Assembly: GCA_003164475.1 (NCBI GenBank)
Contig: PLTL01000241.1
Coordinates: 1 to 23,552, forward strand
DNA length: 23,552 nucleotides
DNA from: Candidatus Dormiibacterota bacterium
GTDB taxonomy: Bacteria; Chloroflexota; Dormibacteria; UBA8260; Bog-877
Reading direction: 5' to 3'
Shown here: positions 7,479 to 15,419 of the stretch, in pieces
Numbering within the stretch: the first letter of the stretch is position 1
How the letters are laid out: each line of letters begins with the position of its first letter
Translations under genes and position numbers: made by a program
Notes under the pieces: model-generated
Told to the model about the DNA's origin: nothing
Seen by the model: the letters and a program-made list of their open reading frames with translations, nothing else
Database searches by the model: none

Positions 7479-8432
7479 TCAGCTGGAACGTGTGCGGAAA
7501 TCGGGACTGCCGACGGGGATGATCTCCAGTTCGAGCTCAACCCCGAAGCGCTGGGCTACACGTTGACGGATTTGGTCCGTCAATGCAAGTACGTCGGCGG
7601 CGCGAGCCTGGCCCAGGTTGCAGATGAAGTTGGCGTGCTGGAGCGACACCTGGGCCTCGCCGACCCGGTGCCCCTTCAGGCCACAGGCCTCGATCAGCCT
7701 CCCCGCGGCCTCCTGGGGCGGGTTCTTGAAGGTGCTTCCCAGCGTCCTGACCCCGGTGGGCTGGCTGACCTTGCGCTCCGTCATGATCCGCCGGACCTCC
7801 GCCCGAGCCAGGCTGGAATCACCCGGCTGGAGTCGGAGCCAGGCCCTGGTCACCACCGTCCCCTCCAGCGGAGGCTCCTGGAGCGCGGTGCGGCGGTAGC
7901 GGGGGCGCAGCTCCCGGGGTCCCAGCCTGCGCAGCTCACCGCCGGGCAGCACCACCTCCAACTCCTCGACGAGCTCGCCCAGCTCGACTCCGAAGGCGCC
8001 GGCATTGCCGGCGACGGACGCCCCGGCGGTGCCGGGTATCCCCACCCCGAATGCCAGCCCCAAGAGCCCCCGGTAGGCGGTGTCGAAGGCCGCCCGGGGC
8101 AGCATCGAGCCCGCCTCCAGGCGCACCCGGCCCCCACCCTCGTCGACCATCGGGACGGCCGGGAAACGCAGGACCAGCCCCCGGATTCCACCGTCGAGGA
8201 TGAGGCAGTTGCTGCCCGCCCCCAGCACCGTGAGCGGGAAGCCCAGCTCGCGACAGCACCCCACCAGCTCGGGGAGCAGCTCGAGCGCGGCCTGCTCCCA
8301 GTACCAGTCCGCAGGCCCTCCCACCCCGAACTGGCTGTGGCCGCGCAGCGGCTCGTCCTGGCGGAGGGCCCCTTGGCGCAGCGGCCCGGCCAGCAGCTGG
8401 CGCAGCGATGGGGGCAGCTCCTCCCCGATCAT
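7479..8432 (-). CDS. murB: UDP-N-acetylenolpyruvoylglucosamine reductase MurB
   Basis: MurB reduces UDP-GlcNAc-enolpyruvate to UDP-MurNAc with NADPH and FAD in the cytoplasm. The 317-residue protein shows the FAD-binding segment LTVLGAGSNCLILDGGIRG (68-85), the IPGTAGASVAGNAGAFG loop (132-148), YR at 179-180 in the substrate site, the catalytic Ser233 in GSTFKNPP, and a C-terminal acid at Glu303 (ELEI). The short middle region resembles the type II enzymes more than the E. coli type I enzyme. The start ATG 8432 overlaps the murC stop as ATGA, so the two are translationally coupled. All expected catalytic residues are present and the enzyme should be active. Confidence 0.95.
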   Translation of the reverse strand: MIGEELPPSLRQLLAGPLRQGALRQDEPLRGHSQFGVGGPADWYWEQAALELLPELVGCCRELGFPLTVLGAGSNCLILDGGIRGLVLRFPAVPMVDEGGGRVRLEAGSMLPRAAFDTAYRGLLGLAFGVGIPGTAGASVAGNAGAFGVELGELVEELEVVLPGGELRRLGPRELRPRYRRTALQEPPLEGTVVTRAWLRLQPGDSSLARAEVRRIMTERKVSQPTGVRTLGSTFKNPPQEAAGRLIEACGLKGHRVGEAQVSLQHANFICNLGQARAADVLALTDQIRQRVAQRFGVELELEIIPVGSPDFRTRSS

Positions 8433-9874
8433 CCCTGGCGCTCGCGGAGCCGGATAAGCAGCCGGCCGGCCACCCCATCGAAGCCACGGACCGAGCTGCA
8501 GACCACCACCGCCGGTGGCCGCAGCCGCTCCAGCACCGCCTCGATGGCGGCCCCGGCGGAGTCCACCAGCAGCATCTCCGGACCCAGGACCAGCGCCGCC
8601 ACCTGCTCCGAGCTCACCGTCCCCTCCAGGTGACGCTCCCGGGCCGGCTCGATCGGCCCCAGCACCAGGAGGTCGAGCCCGAGGAACGCGTCCCGGTACT
8701 CGGGGAGCAGGGCCCGGGTGCGGGAGTAGGTGTGGGGGACGTGGACCATGACCAGCTGCACCCCCTCCCCGAATCTCTGGCGGGCCCCGGCGATGGTGGC
8801 CCGGATCTTGGTCGGATGGTGGGCGTAGTCGTCGACCACCGTCACCTCGCCGGCTGCGCCCAGCACCTCGAAGCGCCGCGCCGCCCCGTGGCAGTCAGCG
8901 GCGGCGGCGGCGGCCCGACCGGGGTCGGCGCCGAGGTGGACCGCGGTGGCCAGAGCGGCGACGGCGTCGGCTGCGTTGTGGGGGCCGAAACCGTGCAGCC
9001 GGAGCATCAGCTCCCCCCCGCCCGGGCAACGCACCGTGATCCGCTGTCGGCCACCCTCGACGATGGGTGGTCGGGCCAGGACCCAGTCGCCCCGGGTCAG
9101 CCCCCAGCTCTCGCGCTGGGCCATGGCCGGGGCCGCCAGCTGGGCCACCAGAGCGTCCTCGGCGTTGTAGAGCAGCCAGCCGGAGGCGGGGAGCCCCGCC
9201 ACCAGCTCGCGGTAGGGGGCGGTGTAGGCGTCGAGGTCGGGGTAGATATCGGGGTGGTCCAGCTCCAGGTTGAGCAGGGTGAGCACCTGGGGCTCCCAGT
9301 GCAGGAACTTCGCCCTAGGGTCCAGCGCCGAGGTGGTGTACTCGTCGCCCTCGAAGACGAACGGTCCCCCCGGCCTGGGGTCGCCCAGCCTGGCGGTGGT
9401 GGCGAAGTCCCGGGCGGTGGCGCCCAACCGGAACCCCGGCCGGCAGCCGGCGGCCTCCAGCATGAAGGCGGTGAGAGTCGAGGTGGTGGTCTTGCCGTGG
9501 GTGCCGCAGATCACCGCCCGGGTCCTGCCCTCGGCGAGCCCCCGGTAGGCCTCGGCCTCGCTGAGTACCGGTAGCCCCCTATCCCGGGCCGCCGCCAGCT
9601 CCCGGTTCCCGGGCTGGACCTGGTTGCCCAGGATCACCAGGTCGGGTACCCCCCAGCGCTCCAGGTTGGCGGGGTCGTGCCCGTCGCCGACCGGGATGGA
9701 GGCGGCCCTCAGGGTGTCGGTGGTCGGCGGATAGGCGTCCTCGTCGGAGCCGGTCACCCGGAAGCCCAGCTCCTGGCAGCAGAGCGCCAGCCCGGAGACC
9801 GCGTAGCCGCAGATTCCGAGCAGGTGCAGGTGGGCAGGTGGAGCCGGCCAGACCGCGAGGCCCGTGTCGGCCAA
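8429..9874 (-). CDS. murC: MurC/Mpl-family UDP-N-acetylmuramate ligase
   Basis: This ATP-dependent ligase occupies the murC position (MurC adds L-alanine to UDP-MurNAc), but most of its signatures are those of Mpl, the recycling ligase that adds a tripeptide. Mpl-like features are LHLLGICGYAVSGLA (16-30), GSDEDAYPP (42-50), LVILGNQVQPGN (79-90), GDEYTTSALDPRAKFLHWEP (176-195) and NLELDHPDIY (202-211). MurC-like features lie in the C-terminal domain: DDYAHHPTKIRAT (348-360) and PHTYSRTRALL (380-390). The P-loop GTHGKTT (124-130) and ARRFEVLG (331-338) are intact. Length is 481. The start is TTG 9874, two nucleotides after murG ends; no ATG or GTG fits the conserved N-terminus. It may be the organism's MurC, an Mpl, or bifunctional. 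Context favours MurC. Confidence 0.85.
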   Translation of the reverse strand: MADTGLAVWPAPPAHLHLLGICGYAVSGLALCCQELGFRVTGSDEDAYPPTTDTLRAASIPVGDGHDPANLERWGVPDLVILGNQVQPGNRELAAARDRGLPVLSEAEAYRGLAEGRTRAVICGTHGKTTTSTLTAFMLEAAGCRPGFRLGATARDFATTARLGDPRPGGPFVFEGDEYTTSALDPRAKFLHWEPQVLTLLNLELDHPDIYPDLDAYTAPYRELVAGLPASGWLLYNAEDALVAQLAAPAMAQRESWGLTRGDWVLARPPIVEGGRQRITVRCPGGGELMLRLHGFGPHNAADAVAALATAVHLGADPGRAAAAAADCHGAARRFEVLGAAGEVTVVDDYAHHPTKIRATIAGARQRFGEGVQLVMVHVPHTYSRTRALLPEYRDAFLGLDLLVLGPIEPARERHLEGTVSSEQVAALVLGPEMLLVDSAGAAIEAVLERLRPPAVVVCSSVRGFDGVAGRLLIRLRERQG

Positions 9875-9876
9875 GT

Positions 9877-10971
9877 TCAGCGCCTCTGGTCGGCCAGTCG
9901 GCCCAGGAGCTCGGCCACGTCCAAGGCGGCCCTGGGCCTGGCCATCGAGCTGCTGGCGCTGGCCATCCGCTGGCAGAGTTCGGGGTCCCCCATGATCTCC
10001 AGCACGACCTCGGCGAAGCGGGAGGCCCGCAGTTCGTGATCGGGAAGCACCCGGGCCGCCCCCGCCTCCTCGAAGATCTCGGCATTGGCGGCCTGGTGTT
10101 CCCCGGCGTGGGGGTAGGGGACCAGGACCATGGGCCGCCCTACACAGGCCACCTCGGCCAGCGAGCTGCCCCCAGCCCGCATCGCCACCAGGCTGGCGGC
10201 GACCAGCCGCTCGGCCACGTCGGAGACGAAGGGCAGCGGCTGGTAGCGGTCACCCAGCGGTATTCCGGCGGCCCCGGCAGCCGCCACCACCTGGGGATGG
10301 TCGGAGGGTCCGGTGAGGTGGACCACTCTCACCTGGGGACTCGCCCCGAGCAGGGTGGGCAGCGCCTCCAGGAGCACCCCGTTGAGGTTGCGGGCCCCCT
10401 GCGAGCCACCCATCACCAGGAGAGTGTGTGGCGCACCAAGCCGGGTGGAGCGCCCGGCGAGTTCGGCGAAGGGCCGCCGGACCGGGTTGCCGGTACACAC
10501 CACCCTGGCCCGGGGCAGATAGGCCGCGGTGCCGGGAAAGGAGGTGGCCACATCGCGGACCCAGGAGCCCAGCCAGCGCACCGCCCGGCCCGGGAGCGCG
10601 TTCTGCTCCAGCATCAGCACCGGGATCCGGCGCTGGCGGGCGGCCATGGAGACCGGCACGCAGACGTAGCCACCGGTGGCCAGAACCACGTCGGGCCGGA
10701 AGCGGCTCACCAGTCGGGTCGCCTGGCCGAAGGCGACGGCCAACCGGCCGGCCAGCCGGGGTCGGGCGCCGAACGCGCTGGGGCCGAGGCTGCCCAGGTG
10801 AAGGCCGACGAAGTCGATGCCGGCCTGCGGGACCAGCTCGGACTCGGGCCCGCTGGCCCGACCCACGTAGGCGAGCGTCAGCTCGGAATCAGTCTCCCGC
10901 AGCGCCTCCGCCACCGCTATGGCCGGGGTGCAGTGACCGCCCGTTCCCCCACCGGTGATTAGCACGCGCAT
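9877..10971 (-). CDS. murG: Lipid II synthase, MurG glycosyltransferase
   Basis: MurG transfers GlcNAc from UDP-GlcNAc to lipid I on the inner membrane face, giving lipid II. The 364-residue GT-B protein begins MRVLITGGGTGGHCTPA, with the donor/acceptor G-loop at 7-13. The second G-loop is GGSQGARNLN (188-197), and the UDP-GlcNAc binding region includes RAGGSSLAEV (265-274) and HAGEHQAANA (288-297). The start ATG 10971 is fixed by the conserved N-terminus. It lies 83 nt inside the end of ftsW, an unusually long coding overlap. Product of the flippase-side FtsW/FtsI pair and substrate from MraY are encoded immediately upstream. Confidence 0.97.
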   Translation of the reverse strand: MRVLITGGGTGGHCTPAIAVAEALRETDSELTLAYVGRASGPESELVPQAGIDFVGLHLGSLGPSAFGARPRLAGRLAVAFGQATRLVSRFRPDVVLATGGYVCVPVSMAARQRRIPVLMLEQNALPGRAVRWLGSWVRDVATSFPGTAAYLPRARVVCTGNPVRRPFAELAGRSTRLGAPHTLLVMGGSQGARNLNGVLLEALPTLLGASPQVRVVHLTGPSDHPQVVAAAGAAGIPLGDRYQPLPFVSDVAERLVAASLVAMRAGGSSLAEVACVGRPMVLVPYPHAGEHQAANAEIFEEAGAARVLPDHELRASRFAEVVLEIMGDPELCQRMASASSSMARPRAALDVAELLGRLADQRR

Positions 10972-12145
10972 TACCCGTCCCCGTTCGGCGCCGCCGGGCC
11001 GAGATGTTGAGCAGGATCCCGGTGGCCGCCAGAGACAGCGCCAGCGAGGATCCCCCGAAGCTGATGAAAGTGAGTGGCACCCCCGTCGAGGGGATCGTGT
11101 CGGTGACGCCGCCGATGTTGATCAGCGCCTGGCCAACTATCCAGATGGTGACGCCTCCAGCCAGGAGAACGCCGAGCCGGTCGGGCGCGTTTCGCGCGGC
11201 CCGCACCCCGCACCAGGCGAAGGCCAGGAAGAGGGCCAGCACGAGAAGAGTACCGACCAGGCCCAGGTCCTCTCCGATGATCGCGAAGATGAAGTCGGTG
11301 TGCGCCTCCGGGAGCAGCTGCGAGGGCGGCACCGCTCCGTTCAGCCCGGTGCCGAAGACGCCGCCAACGCCCAGCGCGTAGAGGGCCTGGACCGCCTGGA
11401 ACCCGCTGCCCAGCCGGTGGGCGAAGGGGTCGAGGTAGCTGAGCAGCCGGGCGGTGCGGTAGGGCTCGGCCCGGATCAGCAGCAGCCCGGCCAGCAGGCT
11501 GGCCACCAGCACCCCTGCCAGGTGGCGGAAGCGCACCCCGGCAACCCAGAGCAGCCCGACGGCGACGGTCGCGAGGACCAGGGTCGAGCCCAGGTCCTTC
11601 TCCATGACCACCAGGAGCCCCACCACCGCGATCTTCCAGGAGTAGTTGAGTACCCCATCGCGGAAATCGCTGATCCGGGGCCCCACGCGGTTCAGCCAGA
11701 CCGCCCCCGCCACCACCACCAGGAACTGGGCCAGAACGCTGGGCTGGAGGTCGAACGACCCGACCCTGATCCAGCGTCTGGCCCCCTGGACCTCAACCCC
11801 AATGTGAGGGATCAGCACCAGGACCAGGAGGACTCCGGTGAGTGCCGCCATCCAGGGTGCCAGACGGACCCAGCGGTGGTAGTCGAGCTTGGCGCAGACC
11901 GCCATCGCCACCAGCCCGAGCGCCAGCCAGAGCAGCTGGCGCTCGAAGAAGTAGGCGGGGTTGCCGTAGTCGGTGTAGGCCAGAGCCTGGCTGGCCGAGT
12001 AGACCATGATCAGCCCCAGACCGCAGAGCGCCAGGGTCACCAGGAGGAGCCAGACGTCCAGCTCGGGGAGCGGCAGCCGGCGCAGGCCCGCCCCGCCCCG
12101 GCGGGCCTGGCCGACGGGCAGCCAGCGCTCGACGTGGGCGATCAC
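10889..12145 (-). CDS. ftsW: Septal peptidoglycan polymerase FtsW (SEDS family)
   Basis: FtsW is the SEDS glycosyltransferase that polymerises lipid II at the septum with its partner FtsI. The 418-residue protein has about ten membrane helices. Family motifs include GARRWI (121-126), EKDLGST (182-188) and the periplasmic loop PEAHTDFIFAIIGEDLG (279-295), whose Asp284 is the catalytic acid. One deviation is QPSVLAQ where the family usually has QPSELxK. The start GTG 12145 overlaps the mraY stop as GTGA; an upstream start at 12241 would only add a low-complexity leader. A Gly/Arg-rich tail of about 30 residues runs 83 nt into murG. murD, which often sits before ftsW, is absent. Confidence 0.95.
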   Translation of the reverse strand: MIAHVERWLPVGQARRGGAGLRRLPLPELDVWLLLVTLALCGLGLIMVYSASQALAYTDYGNPAYFFERQLLWLALGLVAMAVCAKLDYHRWVRLAPWMAALTGVLLVLVLIPHIGVEVQGARRWIRVGSFDLQPSVLAQFLVVVAGAVWLNRVGPRISDFRDGVLNYSWKIAVVGLLVVMEKDLGSTLVLATVAVGLLWVAGVRFRHLAGVLVASLLAGLLLIRAEPYRTARLLSYLDPFAHRLGSGFQAVQALYALGVGGVFGTGLNGAVPPSQLLPEAHTDFIFAIIGEDLGLVGTLLVLALFLAFAWCGVRAARNAPDRLGVLLAGGVTIWIVGQALINIGGVTDTIPSTGVPLTFISFGGSSLALSLAATGILLNISARRRRTGTGNARANHRWGNGRSLHPGHSGGGGAAGD

Positions 12146-13101
12146 CGCACGCCCCCAGGGAGGCCCGCCGCCACCGCCCAGTAGACGGCAAGGGCGGCGG
12201 CGACGCAGGCCACCGCCCAGAAGCGCAGGTCGATCCCCCACTCACTCATGCCCCCCAACTCGAAGTGATGGTGGATAGGGCTGCTCCGGAAGATGCGGCG
12301 TCCGTGAGTGAGCCGGAAGTAGCCCACCTGGGCCACCACCGAGGCGGCCTCGGCCACGAACACCAGCGCCAGCAGGGGGAGCAGCACCAGGACACCGACC
12401 TCGCTCGCCGCCACCGCCAGGGCCAGCCCCAGCGCCAGCGAGCCGGCGTCCCCCATGAAGACCTTTGCCCGAGGGAGGTTGTAGGCGAGGAATGCCGCCA
12501 GCGCCGCCGCCAGGCAGAGGCAGGTGGTGGCCAGCTCCACCCGGTGCTCCAGCATGGCCAGAGCCCCACAGGCGCAAAGGCCGGGGATGCCGCAGCCAGC
12601 CGCCAGCCCGTCGATCCCGTCGGTCAGGTTGACCGCGTTGGCGGTGGCGAGGATGGCGAAGGCGACCAGGACCAGCCCCAGCACCCCGAGCTCGCGGGGT
12701 CCCAGCATGGGGACGGTCTGGTGGGTCGCATTGACCGCCCTGACCCCCACCGTGAGCAATCCAGCGCAGACCACCAGGACCAGGAGCTTGGGCCGGAAGC
12801 GGATCCCCTCACCCCGGAGCACCTTGGTCCGGTCATCGACCAGCCCCACCGCGCAGCCGAGCACCGCGGCCCCCGCCACCAGCCCTCCCGCCGGGTCCCG
12901 GGCCACGACCGCCCAGACGACCAGCGCCGCAGCCACGAAGACCACCCCCCCGGCGGTCGGGGTGCCGGTCTTGGAGAGGTGGGAGCTGGGGACGTCGGGG
13001 CGCTCCACCTCGCGCAGGCCGACCCGAGCCAGTCCCCGGATGGCCATCGGGAAGACCAGCAGCGCGCCAGCGAATGTGGCCACCACCGCCAGCCAGTTCA
13101 T
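12142..13101 (-). CDS. mraY: Phospho-MurNAc-pentapeptide translocase MraY
   Basis: MraY joins phospho-MurNAc-pentapeptide to undecaprenyl phosphate, producing lipid I. The 319-residue protein is an all-helical membrane enzyme with the cytoplasmic loop HLSKTGTPTAGG (41-52), the Asp pair Asp89-Asp90 (GLVDDRTK), NAVNLTDGIDGL (155-166) with Asp161 and Asp164, the catalytic FMGDAGS (215-221, Asp218) and PIHHHFE (275-281). It is shorter than the 360-residue E. coli enzyme and close to Bacillus-type lengths. I chose ATG 13101 because AGGG lies 8 nt upstream and MNWL is a natural start. A GTG at 13110, one base after the ftsI stop, is the alternative. murE and murF, usually between ftsI and mraY, are missing here. 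Confidence 0.96.
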   Translation of the reverse strand: MNWLAVVATFAGALLVFPMAIRGLARVGLREVERPDVPSSHLSKTGTPTAGGVVFVAAALVVWAVVARDPAGGLVAGAAVLGCAVGLVDDRTKVLRGEGIRFRPKLLVLVVCAGLLTVGVRAVNATHQTVPMLGPRELGVLGLVLVAFAILATANAVNLTDGIDGLAAGCGIPGLCACGALAMLEHRVELATTCLCLAAALAAFLAYNLPRAKVFMGDAGSLALGLALAVAASEVGVLVLLPLLALVFVAEAASVVAQVGYFRLTHGRRIFRSSPIHHHFELGGMSEWGIDLRFWAVACVAAALAVYWAVAAGLPGGVR

Positions 13102-13111
13102 CCGCGGCACC

Positions 13112-14914
13112 CTATGGTTGGAGCTTGAAGCGATCGATCAACACCTGGGTCACCTTCCGGACCGTGGGGGCGGCGTCGTAGAAGGCGAAACGGAGCTGGG
13201 GAGCCACCTGCGGCTCGCGGAGGACGCAGATCATCGAGTACTGGGGATCGCTGGCGGGGAGGAACTCCGCGAACGAGTCGACCACGTTGCTGCCGTAGGC
13301 CCCGTTCTGGACCACCTGGGCGGTCCCGGTCTTGCCCGCGATCTCCCCCTTCCAGATGGGCCAGATCCGGGCGGCTGAGCCGTCGGCCCCGGTGGCGTCG
13401 ACCACCCCCACCATCATCTGGGTCAGGGTGGCGGCGGTCGGGGCTGAGATCACCTCGCGGGTCTTGGGCTTGAGGTAGGTGGTGGGCTGGCCACCGCCAC
13501 TGATCGAGGCGACCACGTGGGGCTGGACCCAGACCCCGCCGTTGGCCACGGCGTTGATCGCGGCCAGCATCTCGATCGGGGTGACCACCACGCCCTGGCC
13601 GAAGCTGGAGGTCGCCAGTTGGAGCGGTGAAAGCTGCGAGAGAGCGGGCACAGCCTGGCTCTCCTCCCCGGCGAGGTCGATCCCGGTGGGCTGGCCGATC
13701 CCGAAGTTCTCCATGTTGGCGACGAAGCCCGGGGCGCCCTCGAGCTCCTCCACGTGCACCGCCCCAACGTTGAGGGAATCCTCCAGCACCCAGTTGTAGC
13801 TGGTGATTCCGTGGTAGCGATCGTCCCAGTCGTGGATCTGCACCCCCTGGACCAGCCCCGTGGCCGGGGTCTCATCGAAGGTCCCATCGGGGGTGATCAC
13901 CCCGTGCTGGAGCGCCCCGGCGAAGGTCACCACCTTCATCACCGAGCCGGGTTCGTAGAGGCTGGCCAGCCCGGCGTCCTGGAACAGGCTGACCGGCTCG
14001 GTGGCGTAGTCGTTGGCGTCGTAGGAGGGGTAGTCAGCCCAGGCCACGATCCCTCCGGTCTTGACGTTCATCACGATCATGGTCCCGGAGGCTGCCTGGT
14101 CCTGCTGGACCTCAGCGGCGAGGTCCTGCTCCACCGTCGCCTGCATCGTGGGGTCGATGCTAGTGTTCAGGGTGCGCCCGTTCACGGCGGCCATCTGAGG
14201 CTGGTCGCTGAGCACCACCGGGTTGCCCTGGAGGTCGTGCACCACCGACTGGTGACCGGGCTTGCCGGAGAGCACTTGGTCGTAGTAGCCCTCGAGGCCG
14301 TACTGGCCCACCCCGTCGGCGTTGACGAAGCCGATCAGGTCGGAGGCGAGGCTGGTCCCGGCCACGGCTCCGGGACCGTAGGAGCGGATCTCCTCGCGCA
14401 GGCTGCCAATTCCGGCGAGGTCGAGCTGCTGGAGCTTGGACTCGACCGCCGGGGCCTGGTCCTTGGCCAGGTAGACGAACTGGAGCGGTTTGGAGAGCAG
14501 CGAGCCGAGCGCGTCCACCGAGGCTCCCAGCACCGGGGCCAGCAGAGTCGCCTCGCGAAGCCGCTGCGGCTGGGGAATCTCCTCCGGGTCGGCGAAGATG
14601 TCGAAGGCGACGGTGTTGCCGGCCAGCACCTGGCCGTCGTCATCGAGGATCAGCCCTCTCTCGGCGGGCACGATCAACGACTGCTCCTGCTGAGCGATCG
14701 CAGCCGCCGCCAGCTGCTGGCCCTGGCTCACCTCCAGGTCGACCAGTCGGGCCGCCATCAGCAGCAGCGCCAGCACCAAGAGGCCCGCCAACACCACCAT
14801 CCGCCTTCCGGCGGGGGGAAGGCGGACCTCGGACTCCGCGGGGCCGGCCAGATCAGCCGGACGGCGGCGCGGGACCGGACCGGTCCGGGGGCGGTGCTGG
14901 GACCGGGACGCCAC
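13112..14914 (-). CDS. ftsI: Septal transpeptidase FtsI (class B PBP)
   Basis: FtsI (PBP3) crosslinks septal peptidoglycan and works as a pair with FtsW. The 600-residue protein has a basic cytoplasmic tail (1-38), one membrane anchor (about 39-58), a PBP dimerisation domain with the PAERGLILDDDG segment (83-94), and a transpeptidase domain. The active-site triad is complete: Ser324 in EPGSVMK (SxxK), SLN at 380-382 (SxN, where SSN is more usual), and KTG at 528-530. No C-terminal PASTA repeats are present. The start is GTG 14914, three nucleotides after the ftsL stop, with a GGGGCGG region just upstream. Confidence 0.96.
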   Translation of the reverse strand: MASRSQHRPRTGPVPRRRPADLAGPAESEVRLPPAGRRMVVLAGLLVLALLLMAARLVDLEVSQGQQLAAAAIAQQEQSLIVPAERGLILDDDGQVLAGNTVAFDIFADPEEIPQPQRLREATLLAPVLGASVDALGSLLSKPLQFVYLAKDQAPAVESKLQQLDLAGIGSLREEIRSYGPGAVAGTSLASDLIGFVNADGVGQYGLEGYYDQVLSGKPGHQSVVHDLQGNPVVLSDQPQMAAVNGRTLNTSIDPTMQATVEQDLAAEVQQDQAASGTMIVMNVKTGGIVAWADYPSYDANDYATEPVSLFQDAGLASLYEPGSVMKVVTFAGALQHGVITPDGTFDETPATGLVQGVQIHDWDDRYHGITSYNWVLEDSLNVGAVHVEELEGAPGFVANMENFGIGQPTGIDLAGEESQAVPALSQLSPLQLATSSFGQGVVVTPIEMLAAINAVANGGVWVQPHVVASISGGGQPTTYLKPKTREVISAPTAATLTQMMVGVVDATGADGSAARIWPIWKGEIAGKTGTAQVVQNGAYGSNVVDSFAEFLPASDPQYSMICVLREPQVAPQLRFAFYDAAPTVRKVTQVLIDRFKLQP

Positions 14915-14917
14915 CTC

Positions 14918-15331
14918 TCATCCGCCCCGGAGGGCGACCAGCACCGGGAGCAGGGGGTCTGCGGACGAGTGGGGTGGGTTCACGACCGCCCAGGCCGACG
15001 GCGGAGCCAGTCCCAGGCTGCTGGCGGCCTGGGCGACCTGGCCGGCGCTCTGGAGCTGGTCCAGCCGCTGGAGCTGCAGCTGCTCGGTCGACAGGAGCTG
15101 AGCCTTGTCCGCCCTCAGGGCGGCGATCCGGTAAGTGAGCGCGGTGGCCTGGGCCGTCTGGGACGCGTACATGACCCCCACCGTGACCAGGGCCATGAGG
15201 GCGGGCAGCAGCAGCCAGAACACCAGCGAGCGGGACAGGCCCTGGCGCCGGGTCCGGGCCTGGGCCCACTCGTCCTCATCGAAGGGGAGGAATCGCGCCC
15301 GGGCGCGGGAGCCGGCGGCGATGGTGGTCAT
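14918..15331 (-). CDS. ftsL: FtsL-like septum protein
   Basis: This 137-residue bitopic protein has a cytoplasmic basic region (1-35), one membrane helix (about 36-56), and an extracytoplasmic coiled-coil stretch (about 60-98) with leucine/alanine heptads. The segment AASSLGLAPPSAWAVV (102-117) is the usual FtsL end motif, after which a short Pro-rich tail continues. FtsL proteins form the FtsQLB subcomplex that activates FtsWI. Sequence identity in this family is low, so the call rests on topology, size and its fixed position between rsmH and ftsI. ATG 15331 is preceded by GGAAAAG. The 88-nt gap from rsmH holds no visible gene. Confidence 0.85.
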   Translation of the reverse strand: MTTIAAGSRARARFLPFDEDEWAQARTRRQGLSRSLVFWLLLPALMALVTVGVMYASQTAQATALTYRIAALRADKAQLLSTEQLQLQRLDQLQSAGQVAQAASSLGLAPPSAWAVVNPPHSSADPLLPVLVALRGG

Positions 15332-15419
15332 CTGGGCTTTTCCGAGGTGAGGGGTGGGACTGTTGCTGAGACGGAGAGGAGGACGGAGCGGGTCGGCGCG
15401 ACCTGCCCGAGGGGCGGAC

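Noticed and set aside
6222..8633. 803-codon open frame on the plus strand
   Set aside because: It lies antisense to ftsQ and murB, has shuffled His/Gln/Pro/Gly-rich composition and no domain. Long antisense frames are expected in such GC-rich coding DNA.
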